Below, in pieces: positions 7,743-16,881 of a DNA stretch of 37,039 nt. The DNA comes from CAYGGE01 sp966250865. Its GTDB lineage: Bacteria; Patescibacteriota; UBA1384; CAYGGE01. The translations under genes and the position numbers were made by a program. The DNA is taken from NCBI GenBank assembly GCA_966250865.1, contig CBINIT010000007.1, positions 1-37,039 on the forward strand, in the 5' to 3' direction. Position 1 is the stretch's first letter. Each line of letters opens with the position of its first letter. The notes beneath the pieces were generated by a model. That model saw only the letters and a program-made list of their open reading frames with translations, had not been told where the DNA came from and did not search any database.

Positions 7743-8126
7743 ATGGCTGGAGCAGTGCCACAGACACCCGTGCCCGGTCACGAACCAGTAACTCCCGGAC
7801 AACCTTACGTCATGCCTCCAAGTCCAGAGCAGCCCCAAGCTGCTCCTCCTGAAGTTCAACGAACGGCTGAACAGGTAGTAGCTCCTGGTCAAACAGGTGA
7901 ACGACCGGTTGAGTCTGCGCCAGTAGTCAATCGCGAGGTTACTTCTGCTTCTGCAGAACAAGTACCTGTAGTTGCTGCACAGATTGAGCAAGCTGTCCAG
8001 GCATCCACTGTAGCCCCAGAAGCTCCGGTAGCGGATCCGACTACTAAGGCTGAACGACTTGAAGTCGTCTCGGGAAGTGGGGGAACGATAGCTGAGTTAG
8101 GTCAGCGACTCGAAGAAGAGTTATAA
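7743..8126 (+). CDS. Pro/Gln/Ala-rich small protein, unknown
   Basis: The 127-aa protein has a strong Shine-Dalgarno (AAAGGAGGAATGCT) and a TATAAT -10 box at 7711-7716 with only a weak -35. The first 60 or so residues are Pro-, Gln- and Glu-rich with no fold visible; the rest is Ala/Val/Glu-rich. The last 20 residues (GGTIAELGQRLEEEL) could be a short amphipathic helix. There is no signal peptide or membrane segment. It is 17 bases upstream of the first translocase ATPase gene and likely in one operon with it. A disordered linker or accessory factor of that system is possible, but this is only context. Confidence 0.65.
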   Translation: MAGAVPQTPVPGHEPVTPGQPYVMPPSPEQPQAAPPEVQRTAEQVVAPGQTGERPVESAPVVNREVTSASAEQVPVVAAQIEQAVQASTVAPEAPVADPTTKAERLEVVSGSGGTIAELGQRLEEEL

Positions 8127-8143
8127 AAGGTTAGAGGAGGGGA

Positions 8144-10609
8144 GTGGAACAAGAGCTCTATACCAATGAGCCGACATTGATCGGGCCAATCCTTTTGGTC
8201 CTTTTTGTGCTAATCGCTGCTTCACTCGTTGTGGCCTACTACTGGTATATGCGTCAACTGAAATTCAAGCGGGCGGCAAATTGGGTGATGCTCTTGGTCT
8301 CTGTTCCAAAAGAGTCGCACAGTAAAGAAGAGCAGGGTAAGGCCCAGGATTGGCGTGAAGTTGTCTCGGTAGCCGAACAGATGTTTGCAAGCTTCCACTC
8401 GCTGCATAGTCATCATCTGAGCGACTATCTCTTTGGGCAAACCCATCTCTCATTTGAAATTGTCACGAAAAACAATGAAATCATGTTCTATGTAGGTTGC
8501 TCCCGGTCGAACCGAGAGGTTATTGAGAAAACGATCTATGCATTTTATCCGGCGGCAATTATCGAAGAAAGTAAGGATTTCCGCATTTTTGATAGCTCAA
8601 TGCAGATCCGCAGTGCAACCTTGCGACTAGCGAAGTACTATGTTTTCCCGATTAAGAGTTACAAAACGCTTGAAGCTGATCCGCTAAATAATATCACCAA
8701 TGCCTTATCGAAGATGGGGGAGAACGGACGGGCAACAATTCAGTTCGTTATCCAGCCAGCCAGTGAGCGCTGGCGACTGCGGGTTGAAGAGGCGAGTCAT
8801 CTTATCGGTTCTGGCCAAGGGTACGACGTTCATGCCAATCCGGTACTTCGTTTCTTTTTTGAAATGAAACGGATCATTAACCCACCACATGAAGAGAAGG
8901 TATCTACCCATAACCGAACACCGATCCAAGAAGAGAAGTTGAAGAGTCTCCAAGAAAAGGCTGGAAGCTCTGGTTTTCGCGTAGCGGCGCGAATTATAAC
9001 CGCTGCGCCAACTGCCGCCGAGGCCGACGCCTACCTTACCAATATCGTTGCCGCTTTTTCCCAGTTTCAAGATGCCGCAGGTAATGGGTTCAAGTATCAA
9101 AAGATGACCGGTGAGCGGTGGTTTGTGACTGACTTTGTGCTTCGTGCGTTCAGCGGCCCGTGGATGCTGCTCAATACACAAGAGCTCGGCTCACTGTTCC
9201 ACTTCCCAAATCAATTTGTGGAGACGCCAAACATTAAGTGGCTTCGGGCAAAACGGGCGCCAGCGCCACCTAGCTTGCCTCGAGAGGGTCTCTATATTGG
9301 TGACAATGTCTTCCGGGGCGAAAAGATGCCGATCTTTCTTAAGAAAGAGGACCGCCGCCGTCACTTGTATATGATTGGTATGACGGGTACCGGTAAGACA
9401 ACTTTGTTTGAGCAGATGATCGTCCAGGACATTAAAGCCGGTCATGGTCTTTGCTATATCGACCCCCACGGTGATACAGCCGAAGGGCTGCTGGCCAAAA
9501 TTCCGAAAGAGCGAGCTGAGGATGTCATCTACTTTGATCCGGGCGATCTCGACCGGCCGTTCGGTTTGAACATGCTGGAATGGAAAACGCCTGAGGAGAA
9601 GGACTTTTTGGTTCAAGAAGTTATTCAAATCTTCTATAAACTGTTTGACCCAAACCAAACGGGTATCGTGGGTCCACAGTTCGAACACTGGCTGCGCAAT
9701 GCTGCCTTGACCTTGATGGAGTGGCCAACCGGAGGATCGCTCATCGAAATTCCTCGTCTCTTTACCGATGACGCCTATCGAGACGAGCGCGTCGCCCATG
9801 TGACCGACCCAGTGGTGAAGGCCTTCTGGACACAACAGATGGCCAAGACCGCTGACTTCCACAAGTCTGAAATGTTTAACTACTTCATTTCCAAATTCGG
9901 TCGTTTCATGACCAACAAGATGATGCGGAATATTATCGGCCAGCCGAAAGGATCGTTCGATATTGCCGAGGCAATGGATAGTGGAAAAATTCTCATTGTG
10001 AACCTTTCGAAGGGTAAGATGGGAGAGGTGAATGCCAACCTTATTGGAATGATTCTTGTAGCTAAGATCTACACAGCCGCCATGGCACGACACCACATTC
10101 CCGAAGAGCAGCGACGTGATTTTTATCTTTACGTCGACGAGTTCCAAAACTTAGCGACTGATACCTTCTCGGCCATTCTTTCTGAGGCTCGAAAGTATCG
10201 TCTCGCTTTGTCGATTACTAACCAGTACATTTCCCAGCTTCAGGAGCCGATTCGTGATGCCATTATCGGTAACGTCGGTACGGTTATCTCGTATCGTATT
10301 GGTGTGCCAGACGCTGAGTTTCTAGAAAAAGAGTTTCAGCCAGTCTTTAATTTCCACGATTTAAACAACCTTGAACGATTCAATGCTTACATTAAGCTTC
10401 TGGTGGATAATACGCCCATGCGACCCTTTTCGGTGAAAATTAACAAGGATAACACCGCCTCCATTCCTCAGGTTGGTCAAGCCGTCAAACAACTCTCTCG
10501 TCTCAAATATGGTCGAGATAGGGGACTGGTTGATGCCGAAATATACGAACGGACAAAGATTGCCGATGCCCCGCCCGCTAAGGGAACCGATCCATTATCG
10601 CCGGCATAG
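8144..10609 (+). CDS. Membrane-anchored HerA/TraG-type ATPase (type IV secretion DNA-binding, first paralogue)
   Basis: The 821-aa protein starts at GTG after GGAGGGGA. There is one N-terminal membrane segment (about residues 12-33, IGPILLVLFVLIAASLVVAYYW). A roughly 370-residue domain follows, with FEIVTKNNEIMFYVGC and IYAFYPAAIIEES elements. The ATPase domain is of the VirD4/TraG-HerA superfamily: Walker A GMTGTGKTT near residue 412, CYIDPHGDTAEGLL, VIYFDPGD.DRPFGLN and KILIVNLSKGKMGE. Walker B is LYVDEFQNLATD near 663, then an arginine-rich sensor region (ISYRIGVPDAEFLEKEF). Relatives are coupling proteins that pump DNA or protein through membranes as hexamers. No other type IV secretion gene is adjacent. 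It shares its full domain layout with the following gene. Confidence 0.88.
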   Translation: MEQELYTNEPTLIGPILLVLFVLIAASLVVAYYWYMRQLKFKRAANWVMLLVSVPKESHSKEEQGKAQDWREVVSVAEQMFASFHSLHSHHLSDYLFGQTHLSFEIVTKNNEIMFYVGCSRSNREVIEKTIYAFYPAAIIEESKDFRIFDSSMQIRSATLRLAKYYVFPIKSYKTLEADPLNNITNALSKMGENGRATIQFVIQPASERWRLRVEEASHLIGSGQGYDVHANPVLRFFFEMKRIINPPHEEKVSTHNRTPIQEEKLKSLQEKAGSSGFRVAARIITAAPTAAEADAYLTNIVAAFSQFQDAAGNGFKYQKMTGERWFVTDFVLRAFSGPWMLLNTQELGSLFHFPNQFVETPNIKWLRAKRAPAPPSLPREGLYIGDNVFRGEKMPIFLKKEDRRRHLYMIGMTGTGKTTLFEQMIVQDIKAGHGLCYIDPHGDTAEGLLAKIPKERAEDVIYFDPGDLDRPFGLNMLEWKTPEEKDFLVQEVIQIFYKLFDPNQTGIVGPQFEHWLRNAALTLMEWPTGGSLIEIPRLFTDDAYRDERVAHVTDPVVKAFWTQQMAKTADFHKSEMFNYFISKFGRFMTNKMMRNIIGQPKGSFDIAEAMDSGKILIVNLSKGKMGEVNANLIGMILVAKIYTAAMARHHIPEEQRRDFYLYVDEFQNLATDTFSAILSEARKYRLALSITNQYISQLQEPIRDAIIGNVGTVISYRIGVPDAEFLEKEFQPVFNFHDLNNLERFNAYIKLLVDNTPMRPFSVKINKDNTASIPQVGQAVKQLSRLKYGRDRGLVDAEIYERTKIADAPPAKGTDPLSPA

Positions 10610-10693
10610 GCAGATTGTTAGCATCGAGTGGAACATATACTTTACAGGTGACTTATGCTATACTTCACTGTTAAAGGAAGGACAACCTAAGGT

Positions 10694-13600
10694 ATGGATT
10701 TCTTCTACTTTCTTCTGCGCGTGCTAGTTTATATTGTTCTCATCGCTGGTGTGCCCGCGATAATTTATCTTGTTCTTAAGATTCGTGAAACCTCCAAGCA
10801 AATCGAAGAAGTAACAAGCAAGAAATATACTTTACTTCGTATCTTGGTTCCCAAACAAAATGAAAAAACACCACAGGCCGCCCAAGAGATGTTCGCGGCC
10901 ATTCATGGTATATACCGACCCGATCAAACCATTCAAGATCATCTTTCCTTCGAGCTCGCAGCGAAAGACCAGAATATCCAGTTCTTTGTGCATGTTCCTG
11001 TTGATCGAAAGGACTTTGTTGAAGGACAGATTTATGCTCAGTACCCAACGGTTGAGATTAGTGAAGTGGCCGACTATACCGATGTGGATCTTTCAAATTG
11101 GTCAGTGGCAGCGGCTGAGCTAGTGCTCACCAAACCTGACTTTTTCCCGATTAAGACCTATCAGAACTTTACGGTTGACCCGTTAGCTGCGGTTACCAGT
11201 GTGCTTTCAAAGATTGAAGAAGGGGAACAGGTTTGGGTGCAAATCTTAACCCGACCAGTGCCTGATATTTGGCAAGAAAAGACGCTCGAATATGTAAAAA
11301 TGGTTGAGAGTGGTAAGAAGCAGACCGATAATCGCATCACGATTGGTAAGATTCTGAAGGGCACAGCCGGGCTCGCTATGGAGCTTGCTAGAACGGCGAC
11401 TACTGGTACGATCCCTGAAGTGGCGAAGAAGGAGGCGGAGAAGCCATCGCTACCCGGACCGGTCGTTGAGGGCCTCCGAGCTGCTGAAGCGAAGACCACC
11501 AAACTTGGGTATGAAACAGTCATCCGGCTCTGTGCAATCGGTCGCGATGAAACAGCAGCCATCAATAAGCTCAATAATCTTCATGGGGCGTTTAAACAGT
11601 TCAACGTCACTAACATGAACGGGTTTGAACTGAGCCGCATCTCGACTGAAAAAGAGAAGATCTTGCCGGTCTTCCAGACACGAGCCTTTCCCACTCAAGG
11701 CTATATTTTCAACGTTGAAGAATTGGCTTCAATTTTCCACTTACCAAGCCAGTCCGTCGAGACGCCGTCTATCGTCTGGGCGGGTGCGAAGAAGGGCGAG
11801 CCACCAGCTAATTTGCCAATTGAAGGGCTGGCTGCACAGGCCGATATCACGCTTTTTGCACAGACCAACTATCGGCACTTTGCCCATCGTTTCGGCATCA
11901 AAACCCCTGATCGTCGCTACCATATGTACGCCATCGGTAAAACCGGTACCGGTAAATCGACCATGCTGCGCAACATGATTATCGATGACATTCAAAAGGG
12001 GCGGGGTGTCTGTGTCGTCGATCCGCACGGTGATCTTATTAATCATGTGCTCGATTTCATTCCTGATAGTCGAATTAATGATGTCGTCTATTTTAACCCG
12101 GCAGACCGAGAGAATCCTCTTGGCTTTAACCTTCTTGAGTCAGTTGATCCTGACTTGCGGAGCATCGTCGCCTCAGGTCTCATGAGTATTTTTACGAAGT
12201 TGTGGGCAAATGTTTGGTCGGCTCGAATGGAGTACATCCTTCGCAATACGGTTCTGGCTCTGCTCGAGTACCCAGACGCTACGTTACTTGAAATCATGAA
12301 GATCTTGGTTGATCCTGTTTTCCGCCGAAAAGCGCTGTATTACGTTAAAGACCCAGTGATCCGTGACTTCTTCTTAAATGAGTTTGAAAAATATGACCCG
12401 AAGTTTCGTACTGAGGCTATTGCTCCGATTCAAAACAAAGTTGGTCAGTTTCTCTCCTCAGCGACGATTCGTAACATCATGGGTCAGGTTAAGTCGACGA
12501 TTAACGTTCGTGAGATTATGGACTCAGGTAAGATCCTTCTGGTTGATCTTTCAGTGGGTAAGATTGGTGAAGACAACGCCGCCTTGCTTGGTTCCATGAT
12601 TATTACGAAAATTCAGCTCGCAGCGATGGGCCGAGCCGATACGCCGGAAGATGAACGACGTGACTTTTATCTGTACGTCGACGAGTTTCAGAACTTTGCT
12701 ACTGAGTCATTTGCCGTGATCTTGTCTGAGGCCAGAAAGTATCACTTAAACCTGATTATTACCCACCAGTACATCGACCAGATGCCAGAGGTGGTTTCCA
12801 AGGCGGTATTTGGTAACGTTGGTACAATTGTCGCGTTTCGTGTTGGTGCCGGTGATGCAAGCTTCTTGCAAAAAGAGTTTGAGCCGGTGTTTGATGCCAA
12901 TGATCTGGTTAACCTCGATAACTATCACATCTATCTTAAGATGGCGATTGATGCCCGTACGGCTCAACCATTCTCGGCCGTTACCTTGCCACCATGGAGT
13001 GGTAAAAATGAGAATCGCGAGACGGTCATTAAGCAAAGTATCCAGCGCTATACTCATCCAAGGGAGCAGGTTCAAAGTGAGATTGAAGCTCGAAATGAGC
13101 AGAATTCCGGTAAGCTCGTAAAGTTTGAAGAGATTGACGGCGAGGTTCGTTACGTCGAAGAGCTGAAACCCTATGAACCCATGAACCCACTTCCCAAGAC
13201 TACTGAAGTGAATGGGGTAGAAGTCTGGAAGATCCGTGACAAAGAAGGTAAGCCATTTTATGTTGCTGGACCAGATTATGACGCCTTTATGGAAGAAAAA
13301 GGGAAACCTACGGATCGGCCAGGGGCGGGCGAGGGGAGTGGAGCATCGGAAAATGCAGATCGTAACGGAACGCTTAACCAAGTAGCTGGTGCCTTATTGC
13401 CCGAAGACCGTCCCAAGCAAACACCAGTCACCCCGCCTTCGGCAGGGCAAGACACCAAGGGTGGTGAAGAGGAATCTGATATTGTGCGACATAAACGAAA
13501 GAGGAATCGGAAGCGTAAAAACCGTAACAGTTCGGGCAGCGACCAGGATGGACAGGGCGGTATGGGCCAGGCAAGAGTGGGGGAGATGCCTCAAAAAAAT

Positions 13601-13831
13601 ATGCCGGCTCCTGCTATAACAGAAGTAGCTTCAGGCACAAGTAATTTGCCAGCTGAAGTTACAAAGCCCACCGAAACGCTCCCAGAATCTATTCAGACAG
13701 TTAACTCATCGGTACAGCTGGCTAATCCTACGGCTACGAATTCTCTTGTGTCAAACAACTCAAGTGCTGCCGTTGAACAAGAACCCGATACAACGGCTCA
13801 GGACGTGATCATCCCACTCCAAGAGCTCTAA
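10694..13831 (+). CDS. Membrane-anchored HerA/TraG-type ATPase (second paralogue, with long basic C-terminal tail)
   Basis: The 1045-aa paralogue of the preceding ATPase has one membrane segment at residues 5-28 and the same N-terminal domain (FELAAKDQNIQFFVHVP, IYAQYPTVEISEV). Walker A is GKTGTGKSTML near residue 415, then VVDPHGDLINHVLDFIPDSRINDVVYFNPADRENPLGFN, and Walker B is LYVDEFQNFATE near 661. It differs from the first copy by about 230 extra residues at the C-terminus. These hold a Gly/Lys/Arg-rich patch (RHKRKRNRKRKNRN) that could bind nucleic acid, then a Thr/Ser/Pro-rich end. The 84-bp gap before it has the Shine-Dalgarno AAGG and possible -10 boxes (TATACT near 10636 and 10656). 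Two full-length paralogues side by side suggest a mixed ring or two dedicated pumps; this is inference. Confidence 0.88.
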   Translation: MDFFYFLLRVLVYIVLIAGVPAIIYLVLKIRETSKQIEEVTSKKYTLLRILVPKQNEKTPQAAQEMFAAIHGIYRPDQTIQDHLSFELAAKDQNIQFFVHVPVDRKDFVEGQIYAQYPTVEISEVADYTDVDLSNWSVAAAELVLTKPDFFPIKTYQNFTVDPLAAVTSVLSKIEEGEQVWVQILTRPVPDIWQEKTLEYVKMVESGKKQTDNRITIGKILKGTAGLAMELARTATTGTIPEVAKKEAEKPSLPGPVVEGLRAAEAKTTKLGYETVIRLCAIGRDETAAINKLNNLHGAFKQFNVTNMNGFELSRISTEKEKILPVFQTRAFPTQGYIFNVEELASIFHLPSQSVETPSIVWAGAKKGEPPANLPIEGLAAQADITLFAQTNYRHFAHRFGIKTPDRRYHMYAIGKTGTGKSTMLRNMIIDDIQKGRGVCVVDPHGDLINHVLDFIPDSRINDVVYFNPADRENPLGFNLLESVDPDLRSIVASGLMSIFTKLWANVWSARMEYILRNTVLALLEYPDATLLEIMKILVDPVFRRKALYYVKDPVIRDFFLNEFEKYDPKFRTEAIAPIQNKVGQFLSSATIRNIMGQVKSTINVREIMDSGKILLVDLSVGKIGEDNAALLGSMIITKIQLAAMGRADTPEDERRDFYLYVDEFQNFATESFAVILSEARKYHLNLIITHQYIDQMPEVVSKAVFGNVGTIVAFRVGAGDASFLQKEFEPVFDANDLVNLDNYHIYLKMAIDARTAQPFSAVTLPPWSGKNENRETVIKQSIQRYTHPREQVQSEIEARNEQNSGKLVKFEEIDGEVRYVEELKPYEPMNPLPKTTEVNGVEVWKIRDKEGKPFYVAGPDYDAFMEEKGKPTDRPGAGEGSGASENADRNGTLNQVAGALLPEDRPKQTPVTPPSAGQDTKGGEEESDIVRHKRKRNRKRKNRNSSGSDQDGQGGMGQARVGEMPQKNMPAPAITEVASGTSNLPAEVTKPTETLPESIQTVNSSVQLANPTATNSLVSNNSSAAVEQEPDTTAQDVIIPLQEL

Positions 13832-14611
13832 GAGTTTAGGGATATTTTCATGAATAGTCGGCAGGGGAGACCAGTCCGGGGGAGGACCTGCCAAGCACCT
13901 AAGAATAGAACGATGTGTTAAGTGACGCGTGCAATATTCGGTCGATCTAGGTTCTGGCTCGAGGCTAGGGATAGCGTGAAATTACAGAAAAAGTACCGTT
14001 TAGCATGATTTAATTTGTATAACATATGCCACATAGGCTGAACCTGATAAGTTCCTCGGTACTCCCCTGAGCTACAAAGCACTTTCTTAATAGTCGCACA
14101 ATGTATCTTATGCGACACAATACAGATAAAACTGAATTGTAATTCAGTTACCATCGACTCGTACCTATCTTGTCCTCCATGCAGACAAAGAATAGAGATG
14201 ATCTCGGCTATAGCAGAAGCCAATAAACCGAAGATATCCAGTTGCATTGCCTGTCGGATGTCATGAACCTGAAAGTTCGTCAACCACTTCCCCGACCACT
14301 TCTTTGGTATATATCAAGTGTTCGTGCCATCAAATTAGCACGACGGTCTAGACATGTAACGTGCCTTTACAACAAATAGCTCAAAGTGTCTTTTTGAGTG
14401 AACTCTCCCCTGCTCTATCGGACATGAATCGTATTCATTAGGACGTTAATCCAAACTCTTACCTGTTATTGCGTGCTTTACGACCCAAAGCCCCCACTAA
14501 TTAACAGGTTAAAAGGCTCTAGAATGGCCTAAGACAAACGACAAATATACAGACGATTAATGTATCATCTACACGAGAAAATATAGACCTTGGTGGTCTT
14601 GCGAGCTGGTC
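13832..14611. other. 780-bp gap with many inverted repeats, no convincing gene
   Basis: The gap lies between converging genes. Hairpins seen are GGCAGG/CCTGCC (13860-13891) with an inner GTCC/GGAC, GTCGCA/TGCGAC (14093-14116) and AACTGAA/TTCAGTT (around 14131-14149). Further ones are TCGTGC/GCACGA (14322-14343), CTCAAA/TTTGAG (14380-14398) and ACCTGTTA/TAACAGGT (14461-14509). GGCCTAAGAC (14526-14535) also pairs with GTCTTAGGCC (14609-14618), across the secF stop codon. One or more structured RNAs may lie here. I looked for RNase P RNA, tmRNA and SRP RNA core motifs on both strands and did not find them. A minus-strand TTG reading frame of 121 codons (13918-14283) has odd, Cys-rich composition and I do not call it. 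Confidence 0.5.
14576..14600 (-). terminator. Probable terminator of secD-secF
   Basis: Read on the minus strand: AGACC-ACCAA-GGTCT followed by ATATTTT. The stem is only five pairs, but it sits 12 bases after the secF stop. Confidence 0.5.
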
Positions 14612-15529
14612 TTAGGCCGCTTTGCGACGCATGAGCCACTGCTGCCATAGTACGAGCAGCGGTGCTGAAACAAAGATTGATGAGTAGGTACCAACGGCAA
14701 TACCGATAATCAATGTTACGACAAATGGACGAAGGGTTTCACCGCCAAGGAAAGCCAAGGCAAGCAAGACGAGTAACGTTGTAATTGAGGTGTTGAGTGA
14801 GCGATTTAAGGTTTCCGTTAAAGCGCTATTGGTTGCGGACTCAAACTGCTCGGCGGTAGAGATGGGTGAACGGCGCATCTTTTCTCGAAGACGGTCAAAA
14901 ACAACGATCGTATCGTGAACCGAGAAACCCATAACGGTAAGCAAAGCCGTAATAAACAAGGCATCAATCTCATAGCCCAGGAAATGGCTCAAAATAGCAA
15001 ATACACCAACCGTAGATGCTATGTCGTGAATCAAGGCCAGAACGGCGGTTATGCCGAAGCGCCAACTGGAGGCAGGATGTGGAACGCTACGGAAGGAATA
15101 GGCGATATAGAGAATGATGGCCAGGGATGCTACGCCTACGGCTAATACTGCTTTCTGGGTGAGATCTTTCCCTACAGTTGGTCCGACACTCTCAAATCGA
15201 CGAGCTTCTAGGTTGTGCTTGGCGATGATCTCATTAATCTTGGTTTGCTTCTCTTTGTTGATCGGTTCCGTTTTAACAATGGCTCCCCCGTTGCCTGTCG
15301 GTTGACTGATGACTCGTTTGATATCGGCTTCGTTAATTTCCCTCTTTACTGTCTCGAGAGTCTGACTACTCACCTTCCCCTCTTTGGCGGCAACTTCAAT
15401 TAAGGTGCCGCCGGTAAAGTCGATCCCAACATTAAGACCCCAGACCGCTAAGGCAATAATACCGATAATAATTGTTGCTCCAGAAAGGCTTAACCACCAC
15501 CACTTTTTCTTGCCGAGTAATTCCATCAT
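14612..15529 (-). CDS. secF: Protein-export membrane protein SecF
   Basis: SecF with SecD uses the proton-motive force to help complete protein export through SecYEG. The 305-aa protein has six membrane segments and a first periplasmic domain. Family motifs are present: GLNVGIDFTGGTLIEV after the first helix, GPTVGKDLTQKAVLAV, and the highly conserved HDTIVVFDRLREK and LNRSLNTSITTLLVLLAL. Start ATG with AAGGAG, 12 bases after the secD stop, so the two are co-translated. The stop lies in one arm of a 10-bp inverted repeat. Confidence 0.97.
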   Translation of the reverse strand: MMELLGKKKWWWLSLSGATIIIGIIALAVWGLNVGIDFTGGTLIEVAAKEGKVSSQTLETVKREINEADIKRVISQPTGNGGAIVKTEPINKEKQTKINEIIAKHNLEARRFESVGPTVGKDLTQKAVLAVGVASLAIILYIAYSFRSVPHPASSWRFGITAVLALIHDIASTVGVFAILSHFLGYEIDALFITALLTVMGFSVHDTIVVFDRLREKMRRSPISTAEQFESATNSALTETLNRSLNTSITTLLVLLALAFLGGETLRPFVVTLIIGIAVGTYSSIFVSAPLLVLWQQWLMRRKAA

Positions 15530-15541
15530 AGCTCCTTATGA

Positions 15542-16801
15542 TCACTTGCGGTTCGCGCTTAACTGAAGAAATGTCTTGGTTACATTGATCGCGGTAAACA
15601 TGGAAACTAAGATACCGATCGAGAGCGTCACCGCAAACCCTCGGATAATACCTGAACCAAACCAGAAAAGGATGGCGGCGGTAATGAGGCTAGAGACATT
15701 TGAGTCTCGAATGGAATCCCAAGCACGGGCAAAGCCAATCTCTAGCGCAGATGCCTCGTTGCGTCCAGCCTTTAGTTCTTCTTTCATGCGTTCAAAAATC
15801 AGAATATTAGCGTCGACGGCCATACCGATCGACAGGATAAAACCGGCGATACCGGCTAAGGTAAGCGTAATGGGAATAAGCTTAAATAGGGCAATCATGA
15901 TTAAGGTGTAGATACCAAGCGCGAGAATCGCAATAAAACCTCGGAAGCGGTATTGGATAGTCATGAAGGCTGCTACGAGAAGCATGCCGACTACACCAGC
16001 CACGAGGCTAGCTTTGATTGAATCGTCGCCTAAAGTCGCACCGATCGTCCGTTCTTCGATAACCTTAATTGAAACAGGCAAGGCACCACCATTAATAAGG
16101 GTCGCCAGCTCTTTGGCTTCTGGTACGGTAAAGTCACCGGTGATAACTGCTTCACCGCCTGTAATCTCCCCTTGAACCGTTGGTGCTGAGATAATTTGAC
16201 GGTCAAGCAAAATATAAATCGGCTTACCGACATTATTACGAGTTGCTTCAGCAAACTTCTGGGCACCTTCCCCATTAAACTTGAGTTGAACCTGTGGAAG
16301 CCCGCTATTTGGATCGAAAACAACAGCGGCTTTCTTCAGGTGCTCACCACCAACTAGCGTTGATGCATCGGTTGGAAATGGATTACCGTCAGGATCAGCG
16401 GCGAGGTCGGCAATAAATCGGAGCTTTGCTGTCTGTCCAATGAGACTTTTTGCCTGTTCGACATCGGCAACACCGGCAAGCTCGACAATAACAGTGTCTT
16501 TATCGCCAATGCGACCGGTTTGAATAACTGGTTCAGCAACACCTAAAGAGTTAATACGACGCTCGATGACATTACGAAGACTACTCATCGCCTCGCCACG
16601 ATCTTTTTGATCAAGGCTTTGGGTGTCGGCTTCGTATACCAAGTGTGTTCCACCGGCTAGGTCAAGACCCTCATGGATTTTGAGTTCTTTGAAGTAGTTT
16701 TTGATCTTAATATCTGGAGCTGTTGGCCAAGTTACATACCCGGCAGCCAGGGTGATGACGATGATGGCAATCAGGGTCCAGTTTATCCGACGTCGACGCA
16801 T
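15542..16801 (-). CDS. secD: Protein translocase subunit SecD
   Basis: The 419-aa protein is the partner of SecF. It has one N-terminal membrane helix, the D-x-GG motif (GLDLAGGTHLVYEA), a P1-type periplasmic domain and five C-terminal helices. Typical conserved stretches are NGGALPVSIKVIEERTIGATLGDDSI and FILSIGMAVDANILIFERMKEEL. This is shorter than the roughly 600 aa of E. coli SecD, but normal for bacteria with a reduced P1 domain. Start ATG with GAGGAG. The gene ends with TGA, evidence that UGA is a stop in this genome. Confidence 0.97.
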   Translation of the reverse strand: MRRRRINWTLIAIIVITLAAGYVTWPTAPDIKIKNYFKELKIHEGLDLAGGTHLVYEADTQSLDQKDRGEAMSSLRNVIERRINSLGVAEPVIQTGRIGDKDTVIVELAGVADVEQAKSLIGQTAKLRFIADLAADPDGNPFPTDASTLVGGEHLKKAAVVFDPNSGLPQVQLKFNGEGAQKFAEATRNNVGKPIYILLDRQIISAPTVQGEITGGEAVITGDFTVPEAKELATLINGGALPVSIKVIEERTIGATLGDDSIKASLVAGVVGMLLVAAFMTIQYRFRGFIAILALGIYTLIMIALFKLIPITLTLAGIAGFILSIGMAVDANILIFERMKEELKAGRNEASALEIGFARAWDSIRDSNVSSLITAAILFWFGSGIIRGFAVTLSIGILVSMFTAINVTKTFLQLSANRK

Positions 16802-16852
16802 ACAAACTCCTCAAATATGTCGCACAATATTAATCAGCTCTGTATCAGTTTT

Positions 16853-16881
16853 AGTATAGACTACAACAGGTTCAGTATCAA
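16853..16881 (-). promoter_or_regulatory. Promoter of secD-secF
   Basis: Minus strand: TTGATA (16876-16881), 17 bp, TATACT (16853-16858). It overlaps the last codons of the upstream cytidylate-kinase-like gene. Confidence 0.75.

Noticed and set aside
9191..10147. 318-codon frame antisense to the first ATPase
   Set aside because: It lies fully opposite the conserved motor domain and has no domain of its own; a shadow of codon bias.
12055..12085. TCATTCCTGATAGTCGAAT in the second ATPase gene, similar to the start of the palindromic repeat
   Set aside because: The encoded IPDSRINDVVYF is the normal family sequence (the first paralogue has IPKERAEDVIYF at the same place), so it is not an insertion.
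13918..14283. 121-codon minus-strand frame starting at TTG
   Set aside because: Unusual Cys-rich composition, poor ribosome site, several hairpins across it, no recognisable domain. Kept only as part of the unexplained gap.
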